64,000 nucleotides of DNA from Crystallibacter sulfonylureivorans_A (GCF_047607445.1 NZ_JBLKRT010000014.1:1-64000); one strand, 5' to 3'; shown: positions 42,374 to 54,674, counted from the stretch's first letter. A program made the numbers and translations. Notes: generated from the sequence alone by a model not told the origin.

Positions 42374-43540
42374 TTAGCGGCGTTTGCCCGGGGCGGCCAG
42401 CGTCAGCAGGGGAACTTCCCGCTCGGCCTTGGTGAGCGAGCCGTGCTGGCCGACCACGGACATCGCGGTTTCCGGGACCCGGCGGGTGTCGTAGAAAGCC
42501 ACAGGTTCGCGGGCGGCCACCATCAAGTCACCGATGCGCGGCAGCACCCTGGGATCCACGTGACCGAAGAAACCGTGGCTGATGGCGTCCTCGCGGGTGA
42601 AGATCCAGGCCTGGTTTCCGTAGGCGGAGCGCCAGGCTGCAGCCGTTTGTTCGCGGTGCGCGGCAGTGGCATCCGGCTCAAAGTAGAGGTGTACCAACCG
42701 GGGCTCGCCCGCGGTGTGCCGGACGCCGGCCACCAGCGCCGGATCGGCCGAGTAATCGAACCGGAATTCTTCGGCCACGTCCAACATGCCGTGATCGGCG
42801 GTCAGCAAGAGCAGCGTATCGGCCGGCAGTTGGCGCGTGAGGCGGCGCATGTCCGCATCGAGTTCTTCCAGTTCGCTGCCCCACTGGGCCGAGGCGGCGC
42901 CAAACCGGTGGCCGGCTTTGTCCAGTTCGTTGAAGTACAGGTAGACCAGGGCGCGGTCGCTGGCCGCCAGGGCTTCAGCCGCCGCCAGGGTGCGGGCGTG
43001 GCTGCTTGCCCCCGGCCGGAAGGAGCTCCCGCGCAGCGCCGCCCGGGTCATCCCGGAGTCGGCGAAGCGGGGAAGACTGACCGTGGTGACCGGCAGGTGT
43101 TCCGCCACCTGTTCGAACACGGTTGGATGCGGCTGCCAGACCTGCGGATCAACCTTGGCGTCCCAGCCGCCAAGCTGGTTGACCACCTTGTCCTGGGCCG
43201 GGTCCAGGACGTCGTAGCCGACCATGCCGTGCAGGCCCGGCGCCAGTCCGGTCCCCAAGCTGGCGAGGGAAGCCGCCGTCGTCGAGGGAAAAGCGCTGCC
43301 GAGGGTGCGCGAGTTCTCCATGGCCTGGCGCAGGAAGGGTGCGTGTCCGCCGCGCTGCTTCAGCAGCGCCTTGCCCAGCCCGTCCACCATGACCACGCAG
43401 ATGCGCCTGGCCTGCGGCAGTTGCAGGACATTGTTGAAGCCATCGGCGCCCAGGGCGGCGGCGGCACTGGTCATGACCTCGGCCAGGGAGTTGCGGCCAT
43501 AGCCCGGGGCGGCCGGAAGCGGTGTGTGTGTCAGGGTCAC
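42374..43540 (-). CDS. Alkaline-phosphatase-superfamily nucleotide pyrophosphatase/phosphodiesterase-like protein
   Basis: A 388-residue metal enzyme. The first metal aspartate is Asp53 in VMVDGLGKALL, and the nucleophilic threonine is in FPSTTAASLASLGTG (Thr87 or Thr88). The second metal site is LTADHGMLDV, with a further conserved His region downstream (RHTAGEPR). This is the NPP branch of the superfamily, which cleaves phosphodiester or pyrophosphate bonds. No signal peptide, so it appears cytoplasmic. The start is the GTG at 43540. It follows the DUF5998 gene by 17 bp, so the two form an operon, a fixed arrangement in many actinobacteria. Confidence 0.9.
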   Translation of the reverse strand: MTLTHTPLPAAPGYGRNSLAEVMTSAAAALGADGFNNVLQLPQARRICVVMVDGLGKALLKQRGGHAPFLRQAMENSRTLGSAFPSTTAASLASLGTGLAPGLHGMVGYDVLDPAQDKVVNQLGGWDAKVDPQVWQPHPTVFEQVAEHLPVTTVSLPRFADSGMTRAALRGSSFRPGASSHARTLAAAEALAASDRALVYLYFNELDKAGHRFGAASAQWGSELEELDADMRRLTRQLPADTLLLLTADHGMLDVAEEFRFDYSADPALVAGVRHTAGEPRLVHLYFEPDATAAHREQTAAAWRSAYGNQAWIFTREDAISHGFFGHVDPRVLPRIGDLMVAAREPVAFYDTRRVPETAMSVVGQHGSLTKAEREVPLLTLAAPGKRR

Positions 43541-43557
43541 TCAGTCAGTCCCGCAGA

Positions 43558-44229
43558 TCAGCGGCCGTGGTGTCCGCGGACCAAACGGTTGCCGATCCGC
43601 GGCCGCGGCTGCACCGGGCCCGACGCGGCCGGTTCGGGGTGGCTGGTGCTGACCTTGCGCAGTGCCCGGGCGAAATCCTTGGCGTTCTGCACCGCTTGCA
43701 GGCCGTCGGCCTCCGCACTGACGCGCAGCACGATGTCCTCCTGGACAATGTTGCCGGTATAGCCATGGTCGGCATCGCACTGCGGATCGCCGCAGCCGGC
43801 CGGGCCCATGTCCAGGCGCTGGCCGCCGGACCAAGCGATGGCCAGGGTCAACTCGCGGGCCTGGTCGGCGGAGGTGTAGTTCTGCGGCTGGGCGTAGACG
43901 TAGCTGAGCACTACCGAACGAATCTGGCTGACCGGCACGGACTCGGTGGAAATCTGCGCCACCATCTGCTCGCCCTCGTCGTCCAGTTGCTGGTCGTCCA
44001 CGTGGGTGATCACCAGCATGTCCTCGGTGAGCACCAGCACGGTGATGTGGCGGTGCACCTCGTTGCGGTCGAAGTGTGTCTCCAGGTGGACTAAATGCGA
44101 CAGCGGCTCGCGCTGGTCCAGGGCGTCGTGGACCACATCGGAAACCAGCAGCGGGTAGAAGCCTGCCCGGTTGAGGGCGTCGTCAAGACTGCGGCGTTCG
44201 GCCGTCGAAAGGTGGCTCATATACTCCAT
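43558..44229 (-). CDS. DUF5998 protein
   Basis: A 223-residue actinobacterial protein of unknown function. It opens SHLSTAERRSLDDALNRAGF and has HLETHFDRNEVHRHITVLVL, TEDMLVITHVDDQQ and QIRSVVLSYVYAQPQNY, with Cys-rich GCGDPQCDADHGYTG near residue 150 that might bind metal. No signal or membrane segment. The core looks like a PH-type fold with mixed strands (inference). The ATG at 44229 follows TAGGGGAT; an ATG at 44220 is an alternative. It is upstream of the phosphodiesterase gene in one operon. Confidence 0.88.
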   Translation of the reverse strand: MEYMSHLSTAERRSLDDALNRAGFYPLLVSDVVHDALDQREPLSHLVHLETHFDRNEVHRHITVLVLTEDMLVITHVDDQQLDDEGEQMVAQISTESVPVSQIRSVVLSYVYAQPQNYTSADQARELTLAIAWSGGQRLDMGPAGCGDPQCDADHGYTGNIVQEDIVLRVSAEADGLQAVQNAKDFARALRKVSTSHPEPAASGPVQPRPRIGNRLVRGHHGR

Positions 44230-44265
44230 AATCCCCTACCCTGCGGCCAGATGGCCAACGCAGGC

Positions 44266-47010
44266 TCAGTCACGCATGGCGCGCCGCGCGCTGTCTGTCC
44301 GGTGCGCGTGGTTGCCGAGCCTGATCTCCGCGTTCAGCACGGCGAGGCTGTGATTGGAGAGCTGGACCGGATTGAGCTCCAGCAGCGCCACCTCGGGGTG
44401 CTCATCCTTTAGTTGCGCGACCCGGGCGATCAGGTCCTCCAGCGCGGGAACGTCCACGGCAGGCAGGCCCTGATAGCCGAAGAGCTTGCTGGCGGCGCGC
44501 GGCCCGCGGACCAAATCCGCCACATCCACGGTGGTCAGCGGCGGGATCCGGTGCGACCAGTCCCCCAACAGGTTCACGGCGTCGCCGGCCAGTCCGAAGG
44601 ACACGACTGGGCCGAGCAGCGGATCTTCGATGGCGCGGATGGTGCAGGCCTGCCCCGCCGGCACCATGGACTGGACTTCCAGCGGTATGTCGCCGAACTG
44701 GGCCAGGCTGGCCCGCATGTGCGCAATGTTGGCCCGGAGGGTCGCGGCGTCGGTGATGTTCAACCGGACACCGCCCAGGTCAAGCCGCTGCCGCAGCCGG
44801 GCATCGGTGGTCTTCAGGGCCACGGGCCAGCCGAGCCGCTCGGCGGCCGCCACCGCCTCGTCGTCGCTGGTGAAGGCGGCGGACTCCTGCACGGTGATGC
44901 CGTAGCAGCCCAGCAGCCCGGCGGCCTGAGCGCGGGTGGGTGTGAGCAGGTCGGTCCCGGTCACCCCGGCCAGCAGGGCGTCGATCTGCTGCTGTGATGC
45001 GGCAGGGTCGCAGCCGGTCGATTCGGTGTATTCGCCCTTGTCGCGGGCCTTCCATTCGGCATAGCGGACGACGGCGGCCAGCGCGTTCACGGCGCTTCCC
45101 GGGCTGGCGAAACACGGCAGCGCCCGCTGCAGTCCGCCCGCCGCGGATTCCGGATCCGCCGCGGGTGTTGAACCGGCCAGGGATTCATCGCCGGCTGCCA
45201 GCAAACCGTCGGTGCGTTCGGCCAGATCGAGCACGCCGGTAAAGGAGGCCACCAGCGGTTTGCCCGCCTCTTCGGCGCACTCGCGGAGCACTTCGGCCAG
45301 CACTGGGGTCGGGATTCCCGTCGCCGGCAGAAGGGTGACGACGGCGGCGTGCACCTCCGGCGCCGACAGCGCATGCCGCACGCGCTGGCGAAGCACCGGC
45401 AGCGCCTTGGACTGGCCGGTATTCAGGTCCATCCCGGTTTCCAGCCGGACGACGTCCAATTGGTGGGCCTTGGCTGCATCGGCCACTACATTGCCCAGAG
45501 CCAAGGAGTTGCTGAAGACGGCCAGATTCGCTCCGGCCGGGAGCGGCTGGCTGACCAGGATCTGCGCCACGTCCATCAGCTCTTCGTTGGTCTCCACGCG
45601 GATCACGCCGGATTGACGGAACATCGCGTCCAGCGCGCCCACCGGCGCCTGGGTGGTCCGCACCGCGTGGCCTGGCGGCAGCTGCAGTCCCATCACGTCG
45701 GACTTGGCCACGATCACGGGCTTGCTGAGCGAGAGCCGGCGCGCGATCCGGGAAAACTTACGCGGGTTGCCGATGGACTCCAGATACAGCCCCACCGCCT
45801 TGGTGGCCGCGTCATCTTCCCAGTACTGCATCACGTCATTGCCGGAGACGTCGGCCCGGTTGCCGCCGGACACCATGGAGGACAGGCCGAGCCCGCGCCG
45901 GCTGGCGGCGGTGTAGAGCAGCACGCCGATCGCTGCCGACTGGCTGAACAGCCCCAGCGGTCCGCGCCGCGGCATGGCAGGGGCCATGGACGCATTCAGC
46001 GACACCGCCGGATCGGTGTTCAGCAGCCCCAGCGAACCAGGGCCGATCACGCGCATCCCGTGGGCTCGGGCCTGGCGGACCAGCTCGCGCTGCCGCTGCA
46101 GCCCTTCGGCGCCGGCCTGGGAGAAGCCGTCGCTGGCCACCAGGATTCCTTTGACCCCGGCGGCGGCACATTCGCGCGCCACCTTGGATACCTCGTCATA
46201 CGGCACGGCCACCACGGCCAGTTCCACCGGCTCCGGGACCTCGGCGATGGTCCCGTAGGAGATCATGCCATTCAGTTCAAAGGCCTGCGGGTTGATGGCG
46301 TAGACGGGGCCGGTGAAGCCGCCCTCGATGATGTTCTCCAGCAGCGAGTAGCCGACGCTGCCCCAGTCCCGGCTGGCGCCAATCACCGCCACGGAGCGCG
46401 GTGCCAGCAAAGCGGCAACGCTCTTGGCCTCGGCCCTGTGTTCGCGGGAGGCCATGACCGCACGGGACCGTTCGGTGGGATCAAGATCGAATTCCAGGGC
46501 GACCACACCGTCGTCGAAATGCCGCCGCACTTCATAGCCGGCGTCGTTGAACACCGTGATCATCTTGCGGTTCTCCGGCAGCACCTCGGCGGAAAATTTG
46601 CTGATGCGGTTTTCCCGGGCCGCCGCCGCCAGATGCTCCAGCAGGATGGAGCCTAGTCCGCGGCCCTGGTGGACGTCCGAAATGTTGAAGGCCACTTCGG
46701 CCTCGGCGGGATTGTCCAGCCGGTCGTAGCGGCCGATGCCGATGATTTCATCGCCGATGGTGATCACGAAGGCAACGCGGTTCATGTAGTCAACGTTGGT
46801 GAAACGGGCAAGCTCGCGTGCACTGAGCTTGGCCTTGAAGGTGAAGAAGCGCAGGTAGATGGAGCTTTCCGACTGGCCCACATGGAAGGCTTGAAGCGCC
46901 TCGGCGTCGGCAGGGACTATCGGGCGCAGGTGTGCCGTTCCGCCGTCGCGCAGCACGACATCTGCTTCCCAATAATCCGGATAATCCGGGGAATCCGCCT
47001 CTTGCGCCAT
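44266..47010 (-). CDS. GNAT acetyltransferase fused to acyl-CoA synthetase (protein acetyltransferase Pat-like)
   Basis: A 914-residue fusion. The N-terminal GNAT domain (about 20-190) has the acetyl-CoA loop DVHQGRGLGSILLEH. Then come a CoA-binding Rossmann domain (APRSVAVIGASRDWGSVGYS), the ligase-CoA domain (LGLFSQSAAIGVLLYTAASR) and an ATP-grasp-like domain at the C-terminus (GWPVALKTTDARLRQRLDLGG and ALLELNPVQL). The domain set is that of NDP-forming acetate-CoA ligases and of Pat/YfiQ lysine acetyltransferases; the GNAT-first order is that of the Streptomyces PatA type. The likely role is acetylation of metabolic enzymes such as acetyl-CoA synthetase (inference). The ATG at 47010 is 47 bp from the divergent parC start. 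Confidence 0.9.
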   Translation of the reverse strand: MAQEADSPDYPDYWEADVVLRDGGTAHLRPIVPADAEALQAFHVGQSESSIYLRFFTFKAKLSARELARFTNVDYMNRVAFVITIGDEIIGIGRYDRLDNPAEAEVAFNISDVHQGRGLGSILLEHLAAAARENRISKFSAEVLPENRKMITVFNDAGYEVRRHFDDGVVALEFDLDPTERSRAVMASREHRAEAKSVAALLAPRSVAVIGASRDWGSVGYSLLENIIEGGFTGPVYAINPQAFELNGMISYGTIAEVPEPVELAVVAVPYDEVSKVARECAAAGVKGILVASDGFSQAGAEGLQRQRELVRQARAHGMRVIGPGSLGLLNTDPAVSLNASMAPAMPRRGPLGLFSQSAAIGVLLYTAASRRGLGLSSMVSGGNRADVSGNDVMQYWEDDAATKAVGLYLESIGNPRKFSRIARRLSLSKPVIVAKSDVMGLQLPPGHAVRTTQAPVGALDAMFRQSGVIRVETNEELMDVAQILVSQPLPAGANLAVFSNSLALGNVVADAAKAHQLDVVRLETGMDLNTGQSKALPVLRQRVRHALSAPEVHAAVVTLLPATGIPTPVLAEVLRECAEEAGKPLVASFTGVLDLAERTDGLLAAGDESLAGSTPAADPESAAGGLQRALPCFASPGSAVNALAAVVRYAEWKARDKGEYTESTGCDPAASQQQIDALLAGVTGTDLLTPTRAQAAGLLGCYGITVQESAAFTSDDEAVAAAERLGWPVALKTTDARLRQRLDLGGVRLNITDAATLRANIAHMRASLAQFGDIPLEVQSMVPAGQACTIRAIEDPLLGPVVSFGLAGDAVNLLGDWSHRIPPLTTVDVADLVRGPRAASKLFGYQGLPAVDVPALEDLIARVAQLKDEHPEVALLELNPVQLSNHSLAVLNAEIRLGNHAHRTDSARRAMRD

Positions 47011-47057
47011 AAACTCACTGTATCCGCATCTTTTAACTAAGGACCGAAGCACTACCC

Positions 47058-49577
<2,520 letters not shown>

Positions 49578-49586
49578 GCTGGGAGC

Positions 49587-50105
49587 ATGCCGATCCCTCC
49601 GGATACCAAAGACTGGACCTGGGTCACCGAACGGCGCTGCCCTGAATGCGGCTTCGATCCGGCCGGCATCACGCCGGACCGGATCGGCCCTGCGGTGCTG
49701 GCGTCGGTGCCGCGCTGGCAGGCCGCCTTGGCGGAACCCGGCGTCAGCATCCGTCCGGACAGCAGCACCTGGTCAGTCCTGGAGTATGCCGCCCACGTGC
49801 GCGACGTCTGTCGTGTGTTCGAAACCCGGTTGCAGCTGATGCTGCGCCACGACAACCCGGGCTTCCCGAACTGGGACCAGGACGCCGCAGCGGTGGAGGG
49901 ACAGTACGCCAGTTTGGATCCGCGCGCCGTGGCCGAAGAGCTGGCCGCGGCCGCAGCCGACGTGGCCGCCGGTTTCAACGCGGTGACTCCGGCCGAGTGG
50001 GACCGCCGCGGCCTGCGCAGCAACGGCTCCGCCTTCACGGTCACCACGCTGGGCAGCTATTTCCTGCACGACGTCACGCACCATCTGCACGACGTCGGCG
50101 CCTAG
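49587..50105 (+). CDS. DinB family protein
   Basis: A 172-residue helical-bundle protein of the DinB/mycothiol-dependent enzyme superfamily. The three metal-binding histidines are His70 in EYAAHVRDV and His161 and His165 in FLHDVTHHLHDV. It has an N-terminal CPECGFD pair of cysteines at 18 and 21. Characterised relatives use mycothiol or bacillithiol as a cofactor in transferase or isomerase reactions; the reaction here is not known. The ATG at 49587 is 9 bp after the parC stop, so it may be co-transcribed. It ends before a short tandem repeat shared with the convergent gene. Confidence 0.9.
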   Translation: MPIPPDTKDWTWVTERRCPECGFDPAGITPDRIGPAVLASVPRWQAALAEPGVSIRPDSSTWSVLEYAAHVRDVCRVFETRLQLMLRHDNPGFPNWDQDAAAVEGQYASLDPRAVAEELAAAAADVAAGFNAVTPAEWDRRGLRSNGSAFTVTTLGSYFLHDVTHHLHDVGA

Positions 50106-50168
50106 CTACCCTACAGACCCGCCCGCCAGCCACTAACGACGGCGGCGCCCGAGCCAGGCCACGTCACG

Positions 50169-50196
50169 TCAGGCCGAGTCAGATCAGGCCGAGTCA
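50169..50196. repeat. 15-bp tandem repeat at the end of a GNAT gene
   Basis: TCAGGCCGAGTCA occurs at 50169-50181 and 50184-50196, with ACGTCACG variants on both sides. The second copy overlaps the stop codon of the minus-strand GNAT gene. Probably slippage sequence. Confidence 0.5.
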
Positions 50197-51177
50197 CGTC
50201 AAGGGCAGTTCATAGTCCAGGTAGCGTTTGGTCGGCACGTAGCCCATCCTCGTGTACAACGCCAGCGCGCCGCTGGGATTCTCGGTGTCCACACCCAGCC
50301 CGGCATGGGCCATCCCGCCGGCCTTGAACCGGCGCATCGCCTCGGCCAGCAGCGACTGGGCGAGCCCGCGGCCGCGCCACGGCCGACGGACGCCCAGCAG
50401 ATTGGTGAACCCTTCGTCATAGCCCGACTGCAGCACGAAAGCGGGGTCAAAGCTGGCCACCTGGTACGCCACCGTCTCGCCGGACGCGGCCTCCACTACC
50501 GACATACTCCATTCCGGCTTGGTCTCCGGGTGCTGCACCAGGGTCTTCCACCGTCGCTCGTCCCTCGGCTCGCTGCCCCAGTGGTCGGCGAACGCCTCGT
50601 TGTGGGCCAGCCGCACGGCTTCGCTGTCCCCCGGGTCCAAGTCCACAAAGGCGAAACCCTGCGGCAGCGGTGCGTCCGGAATCTCGTCCAGCGGGCGGGT
50701 CATTTCGGTGAAGTAGCGCACCACCGTGGCGCCCACCGCCGCCATCAAGGCGTTGTGCGCCGGATCTTGTTCCTCCGTGCTGGTCCGCAGGACGCCGCCG
50801 TCTATGCCGGCAGCCTTGAACCGGCGGCGCTGGCAGTCGGCCTGCCATGCATAGAGTGCCTTCCCGATACCGCGGCGGCGCCAGTCCGGATCCACTCCGC
50901 CCCAGGTGTGGGCCACCGGTGAGCCCGCGTTGGCATAGACCCGTCCCACGGCACGCACGGTTCCGTCGGCATCCAGCCCGACGGCGGTGGACTCCGCCGG
51001 GTCGTTGGCAGGGTCGTCGAAAGCCTCGGCCAAGTCCGCGGTCGTCTCGGTCCAGACCGGTTTGTCCACCGCGGCCATCCGTTGAATCAACCGGTGCCAG
51101 CCGTCGATGTCTGCCTCGGTCATGGCCCGCCACTGCAGGCTGCCGCCGGGATCGGCCGGGAGATCGGGATTCGTCAT
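50194..51177 (-). CDS. Tandem-domain GNAT N-acetyltransferase
   Basis: A 327-residue protein with two GNAT domains, the arrangement seen in mycothiol synthase MshD and in many actinobacterial acetyltransferases. The first domain has RRRGIGKALYAWQ (about residue 95) and the second has PWRGRGLAQSLLAEAM, then GLGVDTENPSGALALYTRMG near the C-terminus. Only the second keeps the full closing motif, so the first may be structural (inference). The substrate is unknown. The ATG at 51177 is 4 bp from the cydDC stop, so it could be the last gene of the cyd operon. Confidence 0.88.
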   Translation of the reverse strand: MTNPDLPADPGGSLQWRAMTEADIDGWHRLIQRMAAVDKPVWTETTADLAEAFDDPANDPAESTAVGLDADGTVRAVGRVYANAGSPVAHTWGGVDPDWRRRGIGKALYAWQADCQRRRFKAAGIDGGVLRTSTEEQDPAHNALMAAVGATVVRYFTEMTRPLDEIPDAPLPQGFAFVDLDPGDSEAVRLAHNEAFADHWGSEPRDERRWKTLVQHPETKPEWSMSVVEAASGETVAYQVASFDPAFVLQSGYDEGFTNLLGVRRPWRGRGLAQSLLAEAMRRFKAGGMAHAGLGVDTENPSGALALYTRMGYVPTKRYLDYELPLT

Positions 51178-51181
51178 TGCC

Positions 51182-54100
51182 TCAGCCTAAGGCAGCAGCG
51201 TACTTGCCGGTAGACATCCGCAAGCGGTGCTCGCACCACGCCGCCTGGCGCTCGTCATGGGTCACCATGACCACTGCCTTGCCCGCGAGCGCGCGCCGCA
51301 GATCCAGCAGCAGGGCGTCCGCCGCCTCACGGTCCAAATGCGCGGTGGGTTCGTCCAGCAGCACCACGTCCGCGTCGGCGAGCAGCGCCCGCGCCACGGC
51401 CAACCGCTGCCGCTGGCCGCCGGACAAGAAGTGCCCGCTCGGGCCGATGCGCGTCTGAAGTCCGTCCGGGAGTCCGGCCAGGAAGTCGCCAAGCCCCACC
51501 GCGGCCAGCGCCGAGCGCAGCTGCTCCTCGCTGGGCGCCTCTTCCGGCGGTCGGGCCAGCAGCAGGTTGGCCCTTACCGTGGAGTTGAAGAGGTGCGCTT
51601 CCTGGGGCATCCAAGCGATAGCGGAGCGCGGTGCTGCGCCGTCCGCACCGTTGACCAGATACTGTCCGCTGGCCAGCGGCAGGAATCCCAGCAGCACGCC
51701 CAGCAGCGTGGACTTTCCGCTGCCCGACGGCCCGGTCACGGCGAGCCATTGCCCGCGCTGCACCCGCAGATCCACTCCGGAGAAGGCATCCTGGGCCGCG
51801 TCGGGATACCGGTAGGACGCATCTCGCAGCTCCAGCTCGTCGACGGCGGCCGGCGCGGCCACCGCTTGGTCGGCAGGGAGCGCCGTGCTGCCCAGATCCG
51901 GCGCCACCCGCGCCCCGGCAGCACGCCACGCACCCCACTGCTGCACCGCGGTGTTGACTGCCATGAACGGCTCCACCAGCGCCAACTGCATGAGGACGAC
52001 GACGGCGGCCACCCCAGGTGCGGTGCCGTCAGCTGCCCCAATCATCACCACCGCTGCCAGCGAGCAAGCCAGCGCGGTCAGTCCGTGGCCCAGTCCCTGG
52101 GCCCAGGCGCTGCGCCGCACTGCCGCTGTGGACTGCCGGTCCAACCGCCGGGCCCGCTGCAGCAGCGGTAGGGCAGCCGTGTTGGCGGCCAGATCGGGGG
52201 CGGCTGCCAGCAGCCGCGTCACGGCGTTCAGTGACGTGCCCTTGAGCTGCACGTTGGTAGCCTGCGCGTGGCGGTCGGCCCAGCGGGTCAGGGCGGGCGC
52301 CAGCACCACACAGACCGCCGACAGCACCAGTTGCCAGCCGAGGGCGGCCGGCATCAACAGCGCCGTGGCTACACAGGAGGCCGCGGCCACCAGCAGCCCG
52401 ACCAGCGGGGCAAAGACGGCCCGCGGAGCGATGTCGCGCAGTTCGTCCACATCTCCGACCAGCCGTTCCAGCGCGCCGCCGCCGCGCGCCAGCCGCCGCC
52501 ACGCTGCCGGCCGCTGCAGCAGTCCGTTCCACAACCGGAGCCGCAGCCGGTCGGTGCTGTCAAAGACCGCGTCGTGCAGCTTCAGCCGCTCCTGGTAACG
52601 CAGCACCGAGCGACCGATGCCGAAGAACCGGACACCGACGATGGACGTCATCAGGTGCAGGATCGGCGGTTGCTCGCTGGCGTAGACAATCAGCCAGCCG
52701 GACAGTCCGGCCAGCGAGACGGCGAAGAGTGCTGCGCCGAGGCCGAAGCACAGCGCGGCCAGGAAGCGCGGGCTCCACGGCCGCAGCAGGGCCACTTGCC
52801 GCCAGAGGCCGGGTCCGGCAGTGGGGACTCCGGCATCGGGCGCGTCGGTGTGCCGGCGCTCGGCCGCAGCCTCGGTGTGGTCCGTGTCCGGTTCCGCCGT
52901 CGGTGCGACGCGGCCGGATGAGAGCGCGGGGGCGGCTCCCCCGCCGGACGGGGCTACCGGCACCACATGGTCGGCGAGTGCCGCGGTGTCCGGGTCGTGG
53001 GCCACCAGCACGGTGGTCACGCGGCCGCGGAGCCCGGCCAGCGCTGCCTCAATGGCACGCGCACTCCAATCGTCCACATGGGCGGTGGGTTCGTCGGCGA
53101 GCAGCACGTCCACCCCCGGGACGTGCTCGATCCGGACCAATGCCCGGGCCACGGCCACCCGCCGCAGTTCGCCGGGGCTGAGGTCGCCGGTGCCGGCGTC
53201 CGCCAATCCGGCAGCGTTTACTGTGGACAGTGCTTCCCTGGCTGCTGCCTGCCCGGCCGCTCCGGTCAGGCCCGCGTACAGTGCCACTTCGTCGGCCACC
53301 GTCGCTTCCGAGGGGACCGGGTGCTGCGGGATCCAGGCGATCCGGCCGCGGTGGATGCCGGTCACCTCTCCGGTCAGCCGGATGCCCGCACCGTCGCGCC
53401 GCAGGCCCGCCAATATTTCCAGCACTGTGCTCTTGCCGCCGCCGCTTGGTCCGGACAGGGCAGTGATGCGGCCCGCCGGGGCGGTGAAATCCAGCCCGGC
53501 CAGCACTTGCCCCCGGCCGGGGTACGCTGCGGACAGGCCGGACACGCGCACGTCCGGTGCTCCCCCGCTTGCCGGCACCAGACCGGCGGGCACCGGACCG
53601 GCAGGCACCAGACCGGCGGGAACCGGGCCGGCAGGCACCGAACCGGCGGGCACCGGGCCGGCGGGCACCGGGCCGGCGGGCACCGGGCCGGCGGGCACCA
53701 GGGCCCGTCCGGCCGGTGCATCCAGCACGGCCTTGCTGCGCTTGAGCGCTTCCATTCCATCTTCGCTGGCATGGTGCGCCGAGCCGAGGTCGCGCAGCGG
53801 CTGGAAACAGTCCGGCGCCAGGATCAGCGCCAGCAAGCCGGCTTCCAGCTCCATTCCGCCGTACACCAGCCGGATGCCGACGAACACGGCCACCACGGCC
53901 ACCGAAATGGTGGCGATCAGTTCCAGCGCCAACGAGGAGAGGAAGGCGACCCGCAGCGTGGCCATGGTCCGTTCGCGGTAGGCGCGGGCAACGTCGCGCA
54001 ACGCCTTGGTCTGCGCCGCCGCCCTGCCCAGACCGACCAGGACCGGAAGACCACGGGCCAGTTCCAGCAGATGGTCCGAGAGCCGGTCCAAGGCCGCGGC

Positions 54101-54655
54101 GGCTTGCTCGGTCCGGTCTTCGGTGTGCTTGCCGATCAGGATCATGAAGACCGGGACCAGGGGCAGCGTGAGCACCACAATCAACGCGCTCACCCAGTCC
54201 GCGGCCAGGATCCGCAGCCCCACCAGCAGAGGCACCACGGCACAGGTCACCAGCGCCGGCAGGTACTTGGTGTAGTAGTCGTCCAGGTTGTCCAGGCCCC
54301 GGGTGGCCAGCACGCTCAGGGCGCCGTCGCCGGTGGAGGCGGCGCCGCCGGCCGGAGCACCTCCGTCTTCCAGGATCCGCTCGGCCAGGCGGGCACGCAG
54401 GTCCTGCTTGACTCCCGCTGCCGCCCGCTGAGCCGCGACGTCCTGGCCCCAGGCCGCCGCCGCCCGGAGCATGGCGCCGATGGCCCCGGGCAACAGCACC
54501 CCGTCCCAGCTAAAGGTACCGGCCGCCAGGCCGGCCACTCCGGCGGCCACCGCCGAGGCGAGCAGCACCAGTCCGGCGGCCTTGACGGCGGCGGCTAGCC
54601 CCAGCAGGTACAGCGCGCGTTTGCCGGCGGCGCCCACCGGCGGCATGGGCTTCAC
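51182..54655 (-). CDS. cydDC: CydDC fusion: thiol-reductant ABC exporter
   Basis: A 1157-residue fusion of CydD (about 1-560) and CydC (about 600-1157). Each half has a six-segment membrane domain and an ATPase: the first has GPSGGGKST and the second GPSGSGKST, each with a signature (SPGELRRVAVARAL, then LSGGQRQRLAVARAL) and Walker B. CydDC exports glutathione or cysteine in E. coli and is needed for assembly of cytochrome bd. An unusual low-complexity run of VPAGP units (nine units) joins the CydD membrane domain to its ATPase. The GTG at 54655 is chosen because AAGGAAG lies just ahead; an ATG at 54646 is possible. It follows cydB by 128 bp of repeat-rich spacer. Confidence 0.94.
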   Translation of the reverse strand: MKPMPPVGAAGKRALYLLGLAAAVKAAGLVLLASAVAAGVAGLAAGTFSWDGVLLPGAIGAMLRAAAAWGQDVAAQRAAAGVKQDLRARLAERILEDGGAPAGGAASTGDGALSVLATRGLDNLDDYYTKYLPALVTCAVVPLLVGLRILAADWVSALIVVLTLPLVPVFMILIGKHTEDRTEQAAAALDRLSDHLLELARGLPVLVGLGRAAAQTKALRDVARAYRERTMATLRVAFLSSLALELIATISVAVVAVFVGIRLVYGGMELEAGLLALILAPDCFQPLRDLGSAHHASEDGMEALKRSKAVLDAPAGRALVPAGPVPAGPVPAGPVPAGSVPAGPVPAGLVPAGPVPAGLVPASGGAPDVRVSGLSAAYPGRGQVLAGLDFTAPAGRITALSGPSGGGKSTVLEILAGLRRDGAGIRLTGEVTGIHRGRIAWIPQHPVPSEATVADEVALYAGLTGAAGQAAAREALSTVNAAGLADAGTGDLSPGELRRVAVARALVRIEHVPGVDVLLADEPTAHVDDWSARAIEAALAGLRGRVTTVLVAHDPDTAALADHVVPVAPSGGGAAPALSSGRVAPTAEPDTDHTEAAAERRHTDAPDAGVPTAGPGLWRQVALLRPWSPRFLAALCFGLGAALFAVSLAGLSGWLIVYASEQPPILHLMTSIVGVRFFGIGRSVLRYQERLKLHDAVFDSTDRLRLRLWNGLLQRPAAWRRLARGGGALERLVGDVDELRDIAPRAVFAPLVGLLVAAASCVATALLMPAALGWQLVLSAVCVVLAPALTRWADRHAQATNVQLKGTSLNAVTRLLAAAPDLAANTAALPLLQRARRLDRQSTAAVRRSAWAQGLGHGLTALACSLAAVVMIGAADGTAPGVAAVVVLMQLALVEPFMAVNTAVQQWGAWRAAGARVAPDLGSTALPADQAVAAPAAVDELELRDASYRYPDAAQDAFSGVDLRVQRGQWLAVTGPSGSGKSTLLGVLLGFLPLASGQYLVNGADGAAPRSAIAWMPQEAHLFNSTVRANLLLARPPEEAPSEEQLRSALAAVGLGDFLAGLPDGLQTRIGPSGHFLSGGQRQRLAVARALLADADVVLLDEPTAHLDREAADALLLDLRRALAGKAVVMVTHDERQAAWCEHRLRMSTGKYAAALG
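53572..53703 (-). repeat. 15-bp tandem repeat encoding VPAGP units in CydD
   Basis: Nearly nine head-to-tail 15-bp units like CACCGGGCCGGCGGG, coding for VPAGP with S and L variants in the last position. The best-conserved units are the three at about 53642-53700. It lies between the CydD membrane and ATPase domains, is in frame, and changes in copy number would alter linker length in steps of five residues. Confidence 0.9.
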
Positions 54656-54674
54656 TGCGCTTCCTTCACGGGGA

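Noticed and set aside
53572..53703. CRISPR-like array
   Set aside because: The units are contiguous 15-bp in-frame repeats with no unique spacers, and no cas genes are present.
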